Source: a virus
DNA length: 64,000 nt
IMG/VR virus record: IMGVR_UViG_3300028800_000061
Span: 1 to 64,000 of that record
Reading direction: 5' to 3' (one strand)
Below the pieces are notes generated by a model. The model searched no databases. It was not told the origin of the DNA and saw only the letters and a program-made list of their open reading frames with translations. The translations under genes and the position numbers were made by a program. The first letter of the stretch is position 1. Each line of letters opens with the position of its first letter. Shown one piece after another: positions 39,322 through 45,831 of this stretch.

Positions 39322-39394
39322 GGGACTGTAGCTCAGCTGGTAGAGCACCTGCTCGGCAGGCAGGGGGTCCGCGGTTCAAATCCGCGCAGTTCCA
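39322..39394 (+). tRNA. tRNA-Ala (GGC), C at position 33
   Basis: Acceptor GGGACTG/CAGTTCC with G3-U70, anticodon stem CCTGC/GCAGG, loop TCGGCAG. Position 33 is C instead of the near-universal U. Confidence 0.88.
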
Positions 39395-39536
39395 CCGTCC
39401 CGGTTGCGGCATGCCGCACGATGGGGCAAGCGGTGTGCTGCCGCCAGCAACGTGTACGCAGTAAGGGCGAGCGGCCCGGAACTGGCTCCGTGACGACGGG
39501 GCAAAGCCGGGCGGCGGCAGTACGGGCCGTCTTTCA

Positions 39537-39610
39537 GGGGATGTAGCTCAGCTGGGTAGAGCAGCCGCCCTGCAAGCGGCAGGTCATCGGTTCGACTCCG
39601 TTCATCTCCA
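39537..39610 (+). tRNA. tRNA-Ala (TGC), C at position 33, encoded CCA
   Basis: Acceptor GGGGATG/CATCTCC with G3-U70, stem GCCGC/GCGGC, loop CCTGCAA (C33), CCA encoded at 39611-39613. The 140 bases before it hold no gene, only GC-rich inverted stretches. Confidence 0.88.
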
Positions 39611-39660
39611 CCAGGTGCCCGGTCTCGTGGCCTAAGCCGCCACGGGGCAGGCGGGCACCC

Positions 39661-39705
39661 CGTGGCCGGCGTGCCTCCCGGGTGGCTCCCGGGCCGCCGG
39701 CCACG
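39661..39705. repeat. 11-bp inverted repeat hairpin between tRNA-Ala and tRNA-Pro
   Basis: CGTGGCCGGCG pairs with CGCCGGCCACG, with CCCGGG repeats in the loop. Probably a transcript-processing or stability hairpin. Confidence 0.6.
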
Positions 39706-39709
39706 TGAA

Positions 39710-39783
39710 CGGGATGTAGCGCAAGCTGGTAGCGCACCTGGTTTGGGACCAGGGGGTCGTCGGTTCGATTCCGGCCATCCCGA
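39710..39783 (+). tRNA. tRNA-Pro (TGG)
   Basis: Acceptor CGGGATG/CATCCCG, stem CCTGG/CCAGG, loop TTTGGGA. Confidence 0.93.
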
Positions 39784-39787
39784 CTAC

Positions 39788-39861
39788 GGCTACTTAGCTC
39801 AGTCGGTACGAGCGCGCCCCTGAAAAGGGCGAGGGCCCCCGTTCGATCCGGGGAGTAGCCA
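39788..39861 (+). tRNA. tRNA-Phe (GAA)
   Basis: Acceptor GGCTACT/AGTAGCC, stem CGCCC/GGGCG, loop CTGAAAA. Four bases after tRNA-Pro. Confidence 0.93.
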
Positions 39862-39865
39862 CTGT

Positions 39866-39937
39866 GCGGGCGTGGCCGAATGGTTTAGGCACCTGGCTTC
39901 CAACCAGGACACGCAGGTTCGATTCCTGTCGCCCGCT
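39866..39937 (+). tRNA. tRNA-Gly (TCC)
   Basis: Acceptor GCGGGCG/CGCCCGC, stem CCTGG/CCAGG, loop CTTCCAA. Confidence 0.93.
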
Positions 39938-39941
39938 CTCC

Positions 39942-40014
39942 GCGCCGCTAGCTCATCTGGCAGAGCAGCAGACTCTTAATCTGCGGGTGCGGGGTTCGAG
40001 TCCCTGGCGGCGCA
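39942..40014 (+). tRNA. tRNA-Lys (CTT)
   Basis: Acceptor GCGCCGC/GCGGCGC, stem GCAGA/TCTGC, loop CTCTTAA. Confidence 0.93.
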
Positions 40015-40036
40015 CACAGAAACGGGGGTGAAGGCG

Positions 40037-40567
40037 ATGAGGCCGGCGATCCTGATCGACGTGGATGAGGTCCTCAACCCCTCGTTCCGCTGCAACCCCC
40101 CGTACTGCCGGTGCCACCCCCACTGGATCCGGGCGTTCGCTTACGCCCGGGACGGGCAGAAACTCAAGCTGATCCTCAACCCGGCGCACGGCCCGGCCCT
40201 GCTGCAGCTGGCCGCCGACACGGGTGCGGAGCTCGCCTGGTGCACATCCTGGGAGGACCAGGCCAACGACGACATCGGACCCCGGATCGGCCTGCCCCGG
40301 CTGCCGGTGGTCCCGTACCCGCCCCGCCCGAAAACAGGCCCTGGCTCAGTACTGGCCGTGGGCGCGTGGAAAGCACGCCACGCCGTGGCATGGGCCGCAC
40401 GCCGCCCGTTCGCATGGTTCGAGGATGAGCCCGACGCGGGCCCGGAATGCTTCCGGCTCCTCGGTGCCGCACCGCACCTGGTGATACCGGTGGACCGCCG
40501 GACCGGGCTGACCGTGGGCCACATGAACGAGGCTTGGGACTGGCTGAGCGAGCTTACGCGGGCGTAA
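40037..40567 (+). CDS. HAD-like hydrolase/phosphatase
   Basis: 176 residues from ATG 40037 (GAAGG upstream). The N-terminus ILIDVDEVLNP carries the DxD of HAD phosphatases. ELAWCTSWEDQAND gives motif II (Thr/Ser) and PFAWF-EDEPDAG the motif IV acidic residues. Actinophage HAD proteins with this pattern are common; the substrate is unknown. Its last codons CGG GCG TAA form bases 3-10 of the following tRNA, so gene and tRNA overlap by 10 bases. Confidence 0.65.
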   Translation: MRPAILIDVDEVLNPSFRCNPPYCRCHPHWIRAFAYARDGQKLKLILNPAHGPALLQLAADTGAELAWCTSWEDQANDDIGPRIGLPRLPVVPYPPRPKTGPGSVLAVGAWKARHAVAWAARRPFAWFEDEPDAGPECFRLLGAAPHLVIPVDRRTGLTVGHMNEAWDWLSELTRA

Positions 40568-40632
40568 CCCAATCTGGCAGAGGTGGCAGTCTCAAAAGCT
40601 GCACGGTGCGGGTTCGAGTCCCGCCGCCCGCA
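40558..40632 (+). tRNA. tRNA with Leu anticodon (CAA) on a class I body
   Basis: Acceptor GCGGGCG/CGCCCGC, D-stem ACCC/AGGT, stem GCAGT/GCTGC, loop CTCAAAA, variable region only ACGGT (5 bases), A73. Bacterial tRNA-Leu normally has a long variable arm. The first 10 bases are the 3' end of the HAD gene. Confidence 0.8.
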
Positions 40633-40633
40633 C

Positions 40634-40933
40634 TCACCTGACGAAGGTGAACATCTCGGTCAGGTGCAGGATATCGAGTAGCCGGCGGACAGCCTGTGAT
40701 GGTGCCCGCAACGCCAGCGTGCTGCCTGTCTCTGCCGCCAGTTGTCGGGCGGCGAGTAGCACGCGGATCCCTGATGCGTCCATGAATGACACTGCGGACA
40801 TGTCCGCGATCAGGTCAACCGGGCCGCCGTAGAGGACAGTGCTCATGGCGTTCCCCATGGCAGCGCAGGTGGCGATATCAATCTCGCCGGAGATGCGAAC
40901 TGTGGTGATGGTGGACAGCAGAAGGTCTGTCAT
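40634..40933 (-). CDS. STAS-domain anti-sigma factor antagonist
   Basis: 99 residues from ATG 40933 (GGAGGG nine bases upstream; a GTG at 40951 is possible). It reads as a complete STAS domain: VRISGEIDIATCAAM, VDLIADMSAVSFMDASGIRVL with the phosphorylatable Ser of DASG, then ALRAPSQAVRRLLDI. In actinobacteria such proteins bind anti-sigma kinases and free sigma factors. It is the only regulator of this kind in the window and lies opposite to the tRNAs. No kinase partner is visible. Confidence 0.85.
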   Translation of the reverse strand: MTDLLLSTITTVRISGEIDIATCAAMGNAMSTVLYGGPVDLIADMSAVSFMDASGIRVLLAARQLAAETGSTLALRAPSQAVRRLLDILHLTEMFTFVR

Positions 40934-41091
40934 TGCGGGGGCCCTCCGCACTTGTGCAGCGCGATAGGGCTGGGTCCGGACCCTTTGGCGGCGACTATAT
41001 CCCGATCATGAGCGGGGTTGTCCAGGCACATTGGCAGAGTCTAGGCGATTAGGCAATTGCAAGATGTTCCGGCCCGTAGGGCTGGGAGTAA

Positions 41092-41163
41092 TGCCGGGTG
41101 GGGTAATTGGCAGCCCGCGAGGCTCTGATCCTCGTCGTGTAGGTTCGAGTCCTGCCCCGGCAG
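41092..41163 (+). tRNA. tRNA-Gln (CTG)
   Basis: Acceptor TGCCGGG/CCCGGCA, stem CGAGG/CCTCG, loop CTCTGAT, G73. The ~150 bases before it hold no gene; CATTGGCAGAG at 41028 looks like a lone D-arm remnant. Confidence 0.9.
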
Positions 41164-41175
41164 CTAAGATGTTGC

Positions 41176-41247
41176 GCCCCCGTAGCTCAGTGGTAGAGCG
41201 ACCACCTCGTAAGTGGTAGGCCAGCGGTCCGATTCCGGTCGGGGGCT
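41176..41247 (+). tRNA. tRNA-Thr (CGT)
   Basis: Acceptor GCCCCCG/CGGGGGC, stem ACCAC/GTGGT, loop CTCGTAA. The T-loop reads TCCGATT rather than TTCGATT and the T-stem has one mismatch. Confidence 0.88.
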
Positions 41248-41249
41248 CA

Positions 41250-41313
41250 GGGAGACCGGCAGAGACGCCCTGTCCTGGCCAGGACAGGGCGTGCGATACC
41301 GGAACTGTCTCCC
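41250..41313. repeat. Long nested palindrome between tRNA-Thr and the antisense tRNA
   Basis: An uninterrupted 28-bp palindrome lies at 41265-41292 (centre CTGG/CCAG), framed by GGGAGAC at 41250 and GTCTCCC at 41307. It may form a long hairpin or cruciform. The stretch 41248-41395 holds no gene. Confidence 0.7.
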
Positions 41314-41395
41314 AGGTCCCGGCCAGGAGATGGCCACCTGGTCAAGGAAGCCAAGTCCTGTATCATGGCGCTACGGTCATCAAACCTGTTGACTG

Positions 41396-41466
41396 CGGCG
41401 CCGGCGGGATTCGAACCCACACCCAAACCATACGACTGGCATGCTCATCCATTGAGCTACGGCGCC
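41396..41466 (-). tRNA. Aberrant antisense tRNA, anticodon uncertain
   Basis: On the minus strand the acceptor GGCGCCG/CGGCGCC pairs 7/7, the D-arm GCTC/GAGC and the T-arm GTGGG-TTCGAAT-CCCGC are good, G73. The anticodon arm TGCCA-GTCGTA-TGGTT pairs over three to four bases with a 6-base loop; CGT (Thr) is the reading with U33. It may be a decaying gene or an unusual tRNA. Confidence 0.6.
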
Positions 41467-41601
41467 TGAAGCTGGCCCGTACGACCGTGTCCGCCAAGGC
41501 CTGGTCGTCGGGCCTTCTTCCATCTTGGGTGGCTGATGGACAGGGACCGGATTCTCCCACCCGGCTTGGCGCACGGAACCGGTGTACGTGTTGCGGGCCG
41601 C

Positions 41602-41675
41602 GTCCTCGTAGACCAATGGCAGGAGTCACGGCCCCGAGGAGGCCGGCAGTGTGCGTTCGAATCGCACCGAGGACA
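41602..41675 (+). tRNA. tRNA with Leu anticodon (GAG), class I body, C33
   Basis: Acceptor GTCCTCG/CGAGGAC, D-stem GACC/AGTC, stem CGGCC/GGCCG, loop CCGAGGA (C33), variable region GCAGT (5 bases), A73. Confidence 0.75.
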
Positions 41676-41676
41676 C

Positions 41677-42024
41677 ATGAGCGATGACTACGACCTGACC
41701 TCCGTGCATTACGCCGAGCCGGTTTTCGGCATGCAGATGGGCACCGGGGTCCTCCGCACCCACGGCGCCTCGGCTTGCGCCGGCCGGGCCTGCTGCATCC
41801 ACAACCCGTCCGCCCATCACATGCGCGGCTGGGAGATGAACTGGCGCGGTGACCTGCGCGTAATGGAGCGGATCTGCCCGTGCCATGGCGTCGGCCATCC
41901 GGACCCGGATGATGTGGCGTACCGGCGCTTGATCGGCCGCGGCGGTGGCACCCACGGCTGCCATGGGTGCTGCCATGCCGGCCATGCGCCGGATGATGGG
42001 ACCGGGCACTCTATGCCCCTGTAG
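41677..42024 (+). CDS. Hypothetical Cys/His-rich protein between tRNAs
   Basis: 115 residues. ATG two bases after the tRNA; the stop TAG is bases 8-10 of the next tRNA. Contains ASACAGRACCIHNPSAHHMRGW and CPCHGVGHPDPDD, then GCHGCCHAGHAPDDG, many Cys/His suggesting two metal sites. The first motif is shared by many actinophage proteins of unknown function. Confidence 0.65.
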   Translation: MSDDYDLTSVHYAEPVFGMQMGTGVLRTHGASACAGRACCIHNPSAHHMRGWEMNWRGDLRVMERICPCHGVGHPDPDDVAYRRLIGRGGGTHGCHGCCHAGHAPDDGTGHSMPL

Positions 42025-42088
42025 CTCAGTTGGCAGAGCAGCCCCCTTGTAAGGGGCAGGTCGCAGGTTCAAATCCTTGTCAGGGGCT
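42015..42088 (+). tRNA. tRNA-Thr (TGT)
   Basis: Acceptor GCCCCTG/CAGGGGC, stem GCCCC/GGGGC, loop CTTGTAA. Its first 10 bases contain the stop codon of the preceding gene. Confidence 0.92.
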
Positions 42089-42149
42089 CCATAACCGGCC
42101 AGACTGTTACAATGCGTGACATCCTGGGTTTTCCTGGCCGGAGGCCGCA

Positions 42150-42485
42150 GTGACCAAGCAACGATCCCCCTGGCTTCTCATCCTGATCTTGGTTGCCAGT
42201 TACGCGATCGGCCACCTGGCCGGCCTGATCCTCACCGCCGTGATCGCGTTCCTCGCCTACCTGGTGTCCGTTCGGATGAACCCGCGGATCGCGTGCCGCA
42301 AATGCGACGGCAAAGGCCGGTTCAACGGGTGGCTGTTCACCTGGGTGTGGCACTTCTGCCACCACTGCGCAGGCAAGGGCGCCGGAATCCGGTGGGGTGC
42401 GGCACGGTGGGGGACTGAGGCCGCCCGCGCTGAAGCGCTCCGGAACCAAACCACGCTGAAGAACGCGACCACTCGACGCCGCTGA
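42150..42485 (+). CDS. Membrane protein with two CxxCxGxG zinc motifs
   Basis: 111 residues, GTG start after CCGGAGG. Two hydrophobic helices (about residues 7-42) are followed by CRKCDGKG and CHHCAGKG, the DnaJ-type zinc repeat, and a basic tail. Similar short proteins occur widely on actinobacterial phages and plasmids without a known role. Confidence 0.65.
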   Translation: MTKQRSPWLLILILVASYAIGHLAGLILTAVIAFLAYLVSVRMNPRIACRKCDGKGRFNGWLFTWVWHFCHHCAGKGAGIRWGAARWGTEAARAEALRNQTTLKNATTRRR

Positions 42486-42503
42486 TTAGAAGGAACCGCC
42501 GCT

Positions 42504-42992
42504 TTGGGTAGCAAGCATGAACGGCACGCACGATCCAAGGAGTGGGACACCCCACCAGCCCGATCCGCTGAGGTGCGTGCCGCTGCGGTAGCAGACCAGG
42601 GCGAGCCGGTGAAACGGACCCCGGCCCGGAAGGACACAGCCCGCTGGTGCGGCGGTCACACCGGTCGTGAACACGCCCCGCATCTGATGACACCGGCAGA
42701 AACGACTGGGTGGCGGCAGCGCGCATGCGGGTGGGTGACCACCTGGGACCGCAGGGAACGCGACTACAAGATCGCATGGCGTTGCGGGCACTGGGTGCGG
42801 TGCGGGCAGTGCGGCCGGACCCTCCGTGACATCGGATCCCTGGAGCTCACCGAGTGCAAGACTTACCCCGGGACCAAGGTGCAGCGCGCCGCAGCCGAGG
42901 CAGACCTGGCCGACTACCGGGTGCGCAGGGCGAAATGGGCCAGGCGCAGGCTGGTGATCAACGGGCCACAGGGATACCGCAGATCCCGTTAG
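42504..42992 (+). CDS. Zinc-binding protein, paralogue of the 51267 gene
   Basis: 162 residues from TTG 42504 (AGAAGGAACC upstream). RWCGGHTGREHAPHL near residue 48, then WRCGHWVRCGQCGRTLRD with three or four Cys, then a basic helical tail. The order WCxxxxGxxHxPHL ... CxxCG ... Glu-Cys is shared with the 51267 gene, so these are two diverged copies within the array. The N-terminus is Lys/Arg-rich. Function unknown. Confidence 0.6.
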   Translation: MGSKHERHARSKEWDTPPARSAEVRAAAVADQGEPVKRTPARKDTARWCGGHTGREHAPHLMTPAETTGWRQRACGWVTTWDRRERDYKIAWRCGHWVRCGQCGRTLRDIGSLELTECKTYPGTKVQRAAAEADLADYRVRRAKWARRRLVINGPQGYRRSR

Positions 42993-43177
42993 CCCGGTTC
43001 GACGTAGTAGCCGACACCAGGAAAGCCGCACACAGGGCAGTCGTTCTGCGTGTGATCCGATCCGGGGATGCCGGCGCACGCTGCCACCAGCAGGGCACGG
43101 TACGCCGCGGTGTACTTCTCGCCTGTGCGCTCCATGCGCTCCCGGACGAGATCCTTGAGTTCGCCGCTACCTGTCAT
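42989..43177 (-). CDS. Small basic helical protein (KYTAAYRALL type)
   Basis: 62 residues. The N-terminus ELKDLVRERMERTGEKYTAAYRALL is a pattern that recurs in small actinobacterial proteins; the C-terminus has CPVCGFPG. The minus-strand frame that ends in its start (43174) lacks a start codon. Function unknown. The gap 43178-43370 otherwise shows no convincing gene. Confidence 0.6.
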   Translation of the reverse strand: MTGSGELKDLVRERMERTGEKYTAAYRALLVAACAGIPGSDHTQNDCPVCGFPGVGYYVEPG

Positions 43178-43370
43178 CGTTCATCCGCTGCCCGGCGGCC
43201 GCTGCCCGCGCTCCGGTCGCCGTGATTGCTGGGCGATGACAGTAGGTGGTGAACGCGATCCCGAACTTTGCGGTTCGTGGGGTCCTTGTCCTCGGCGCTG
43301 ACGTGGACGCGGGCCGCGGCAGCTCGGAGAGTGGCAGGCGCTCTCAGCCAACCGGAAGTGTAACAGCCGA

Positions 43371-43446
43371 TGGGGAATAGGGTAATCAGGCAGCCCGCCA
43401 GGTTTTGGCCCTGGGTCTTGTGGAGGTTCGAGTCCTCCTTCCCCAG
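43371..43446 (+). tRNA. tRNA-Gln (TTG)
   Basis: Acceptor TGGGGAA/TTCCCCA, stem CCAGG/CCTGG, loop TTTTGGC, G73. Confidence 0.9.
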
Positions 43447-43469
43447 CTAGCAACGGGGAGGGACCGTCA

Positions 43470-44027
43470 ATGTCGAACCGGTTCGTGACGGCAGACCTGC
43501 ATCTGATGCACATCGCTCAGTCCGGCCGCCGTGGTTACGCCACTGCCGCCGAGCACGATGAAGCGATCATCACCACATGGAATGAGATCGTGCGACCGCG
43601 CGACATGGTGATCGTGCTCGGCGATGTCGGCGTGGCCCCATCCCGGCTGTTCCTGCCGCTGATCGGGCAGCTGCACGGCACCCTGGACTTGATCTCCGGC
43701 AACCACGACGAGGTACACCCGATGCACCGTGGCGCGGCGGCGAAGATGGCGGCGTGGATAGGGCCCGGACGGTTCCGGTCGATCGGATCCCAGGGCATGC
43801 TGCGGGCTGGCACGCACCGGGTAATGCTGTCCCACTTCCCGTACAAGGGTGATCACACAGCGAAAGACCGGTGCGCGGAGTGGCGTCCCCGGGATGAAGG
43901 GTTGCCGTTGTTCCACGGGCACACGCATTTCAAGGATCGCGGCGGCGGCCAGGTGGTCCATGCCGGCTGGGATGCGTGGGGAGCACCTGTCCCAGTCGAT
44001 ACGCTGTGTGCGTTGATTGCCGCGTAA
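43470..44027 (+). CDS. Calcineurin-like metallophosphoesterase
   Basis: 185 residues, ATG after GGGAGGGACC. All five metal-site motifs are present in order: TADLHL (D-x-H), LGDVG (GD), SGNHDE (GNHD), LSHFPY (H) and HGHTH (GH-x-H). Enzymes of this size cleave phosphoesters such as cyclic nucleotides, nucleic acid ends or tRNA 2',3'-cyclic phosphates. Its place among tRNA genes makes an RNA-repair role thinkable, but that is only inference. Confidence 0.9.
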   Translation: MSNRFVTADLHLMHIAQSGRRGYATAAEHDEAIITTWNEIVRPRDMVIVLGDVGVAPSRLFLPLIGQLHGTLDLISGNHDEVHPMHRGAAAKMAAWIGPGRFRSIGSQGMLRAGTHRVMLSHFPYKGDHTAKDRCAEWRPRDEGLPLFHGHTHFKDRGGGQVVHAGWDAWGAPVPVDTLCALIAA

Positions 44028-44033
44028 ATTTAG

Positions 44034-44106
44034 GCCGCTGTAGCTCAGCCGGCAGAGCACCTGCATGGTAAGCAGGAGGTCCCGGGTTCGATTCCCGTCA
44101 GCGGCT
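44034..44106 (+). tRNA. tRNA-Thr (GGT)
   Basis: Acceptor GCCGCTG/CAGCGGC, stem CCTGC/GCAGG, loop ATGGTAA. Starts six bases after the phosphoesterase gene. Confidence 0.93.
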
Positions 44107-44108
44107 CG

Positions 44109-44153
44109 GCGGGGGAGAGTTAACCAATCTAGCGCCTGGACGCTCTCCCCCGC
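44109..44153 (+). terminator. 11-bp hairpin between tRNA-Thr and tRNA-Gly
   Basis: GCGGGGGAGAG pairs exactly with CTCTCCCCCGC around a 23-base loop. Terminator-like or a spacer hairpin for tRNA processing; no T run. Confidence 0.5.
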
Positions 44154-44157
44154 GCGT

Positions 44158-44230
44158 GTGGATGTGGCTCAGCTGGTAGAGCATCACCTTGCCAAGGTGA
44201 GGGTCGCGAGTTCGAATCTCGTCATCCACT
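44158..44230 (+). tRNA. tRNA-Gly (GCC)
   Basis: Acceptor GTGGATG/CATCCAC, stem TCACC/GGTGA, loop TTGCCAA. Confidence 0.93.
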
Positions 44231-44234
44231 CCGG

Positions 44235-44289
44235 TTGCCCAGTTCCCCGTAACTTGGTATAGTTGAGCAAAACTAGGTTACGGGAAGCT
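44235..44289 (+). promoter_or_regulatory. Promoter TTGCCC-17-TATAGT within a 13-bp inverted repeat
   Basis: The -35 is at 44235 and the -10 at 44258. AGTTCCCCGTAAC (44241) and GTTACGGGAAGCT (44277) pair over 11 of 13 positions across the -10 box, so a repressor or a hairpin may control the operon 44301-47461. Confidence 0.5.
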
Positions 44290-44300
44290 GGGATCTTGAT

Positions 44301-44528
44301 ATGGCAGAGCTGCAGGCCATCCTCGCCATCCAAATCGCCGGGGACCGTCCCGGCGGCGGGCGCACCTACTCCCACGAAGAAATCCTCGACGGGGCCGACT
44401 GGGCAACACGTGCGCAAGTACTGGATCACATGCTCAGCCAGATTGACTTGCGATACCGCACAGCCACAGAGACCTCACGAGCCGATATGACCATCCTCAA
44501 TTTCACCGTCGAGCCGAACAACCTGTGA
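44301..44528 (+). CDS. Hypothetical protein, 75 residues
   Basis: ATG 44301, first gene behind the 44235 promoter. The sequence LQAILAIQIAGDRPGGG ... ATRAQVLDHMLSQIDLRYRTATETSRADMT is helical and acidic. Weak ribosome site. Not recognised; probably the head of the modification operon that follows. Confidence 0.5.
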   Translation: MAELQAILAIQIAGDRPGGGRTYSHEEILDGADWATRAQVLDHMLSQIDLRYRTATETSRADMTILNFTVEPNNL

Positions 44529-44566
44529 TGGAACGGCAACTCCGCGGTGGCGAGGTGGGCGGCTAG

Positions 44567-45244
44567 TTGCTGTACCTCGCAAACCCGTCAACGACGCCTA
44601 TACGGCAAGCCATGACCAGCTATGAACTCGGCTGCATCATCACCCCCAGGCAAGGCAACCGCCTCCCCAGGGAAGCGCTCTGGGGTGCCGACAACGGGTG
44701 CGGCCCTGGAAAAAACGGCATGATCGGCCAAGGGTTCCCCGGCTACGAGCCCTTCCTGGGAATGCTCCAAGACCACGCCGACTACGCCGACGATTGCTTG
44801 TTCGCGGTAGCACCCGATGTGGTAGGCGATGCGGACGGGACGCTTAAACGGTCCAAGTGGATGCTCGAATGGATCCGTTACGCCGGCTACCCGGCCGCGC
44901 TCGCCGCTCAAGACGGACTGGAGAACCTGACGGTGCCCTGGGATGATTTCGACGCCTTGTTCATCGGCGGCAGCACAGCGTGGAAACTTGGCGCCGCGGC
45001 CCGCCGGCTGATCGCCGAAGCGAACCGGCGGAACAAGTGGGTTCACATGGGCAGGGTCAATACACTGAAACGTCTCCGGTACGCGGCCACGGTCGGATGT
45101 CACAGCGTAGATGGCACGTTCCTCACATTCGGCCCGGATATCAACCTGCCGCGGCTGCTCCGGTACCTCCGGATCGTCAACACGCAACCAACTTTGTGGG
45201 CGTCGAGCTGGCCGCCGCCGCTCCCGTTGACGGTCGCAGCATGA
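44567..45244 (+). CDS. DpdA-like / tRNA-guanine-transglycosylase-like protein
   Basis: 225 residues from TTG 44567. The series LFAVAPDVVGDADGTL, YPAALAAQDG, WDDFDALFIGGSTAWKLG, KWVHMGRVNTLKRLRYA and GCHSVDGTFLTFGPDINLPR has the order of the short phage DpdA/TGT-superfamily proteins, with Asp residues in APDV and SVDG where TGT enzymes place catalytic acids. DpdA exchanges guanine in DNA for 7-deazaguanines. None of the preQ0 synthesis genes are visible, so the host would have to supply the base. Family call from memory of motifs, not a search. Confidence 0.55.
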   Translation: MLYLANPSTTPIRQAMTSYELGCIITPRQGNRLPREALWGADNGCGPGKNGMIGQGFPGYEPFLGMLQDHADYADDCLFAVAPDVVGDADGTLKRSKWMLEWIRYAGYPAALAAQDGLENLTVPWDDFDALFIGGSTAWKLGAAARRLIAEANRRNKWVHMGRVNTLKRLRYAATVGCHSVDGTFLTFGPDINLPRLLRYLRIVNTQPTLWASSWPPPLPLTVAA

Positions 45245-45831
45245 CCGGCCAGATCCATGTAGCAGGCGAGGGTCAGCAGCTTGCCTTGCCGGGAACGCTA
45301 TGGCCAGCAGGCTGCGACCGCGGGCAAGGAGACCCGCTGTTCTTCGGGAAGCTTAAAAAGGACCAGGCGAACGACCTGATCGCAGCGTTCGGTCACCCAC
45401 TCGGCCCGTTCACCCGCCCGTTCGGGTACCAGGCATGGGGCCTGGCGATCGATGGGCAAGCCGTCGCTGTCGCGATATCCGGATCAACTGTCGGCGCGAC
45501 CTCTGCCGGATACAAGCGCAGGCAAGTTGTCGACCTCGCCCGGATCGCACGCCACCCAGACCACCCAGGAGTCATGAGGGTCATGCTGCGCTTGTGGCGG
45601 GACTACCTCGCGCCGCGGTGGGATTACGGAGACGGGCAGGTGCAAGCCGCTGTCTCCTACGCACTGCCCGGCAAAGCAGGGAACCTGTACCGGTTCGACG
45701 GGTGGAAGCTTCACGGGTACTGCAAACCGTGGGCTGGCGGCGGCACCTGGAGCAAACCGTCGAAAGCGAACGGGATGGCTGATGGGGTAAAGAAGCTGTT
45801 CTACTACGAGTACCCGCAGCGGGTGGCGTGA
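45241..45831 (+). CDS. Possible Mom/GNAT-like protein
   Basis: 196 residues from ATG 45241, overlapping the DpdA-like gene. The core VVDLARIARHPDHPGVMRVMLRLWRDYL with a later QAAVSYALPGKAGNLYRFDGWKLHG is a GNAT-like acetyl-CoA fold pattern, and the C-terminus WSKPSKANG ... KKLFYYEYP is like that of Mom-type DNA-modification proteins. It overlaps the methyltransferase gene by one base. If right, three DNA-modification genes lie in a row. The assignment is tentative. Confidence 0.45.
   Translation: MTGQIHVAGEGQQLALPGTLWPAGCDRGQGDPLFFGKLKKDQANDLIAAFGHPLGPFTRPFGYQAWGLAIDGQAVAVAISGSTVGATSAGYKRRQVVDLARIARHPDHPGVMRVMLRLWRDYLAPRWDYGDGQVQAAVSYALPGKAGNLYRFDGWKLHGYCKPWAGGGTWSKPSKANGMADGVKKLFYYEYPQRVA

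Noticed and set aside
38901-39412. Minus-strand frames with EGFEPSTSRR-like sequences, also near 43181, 47436 and 48577
   Set aside because: These are antisense translations of tRNA genes, a well-known source of false proteins in actinobacteria.
43178-43370. Minus-strand coding remnant before the 62-residue gene
   Set aside because: The frame ends in a plausible coupled stop but has no ATG, GTG or TTG start before the tRNA. It may be a gene remnant, not callable.
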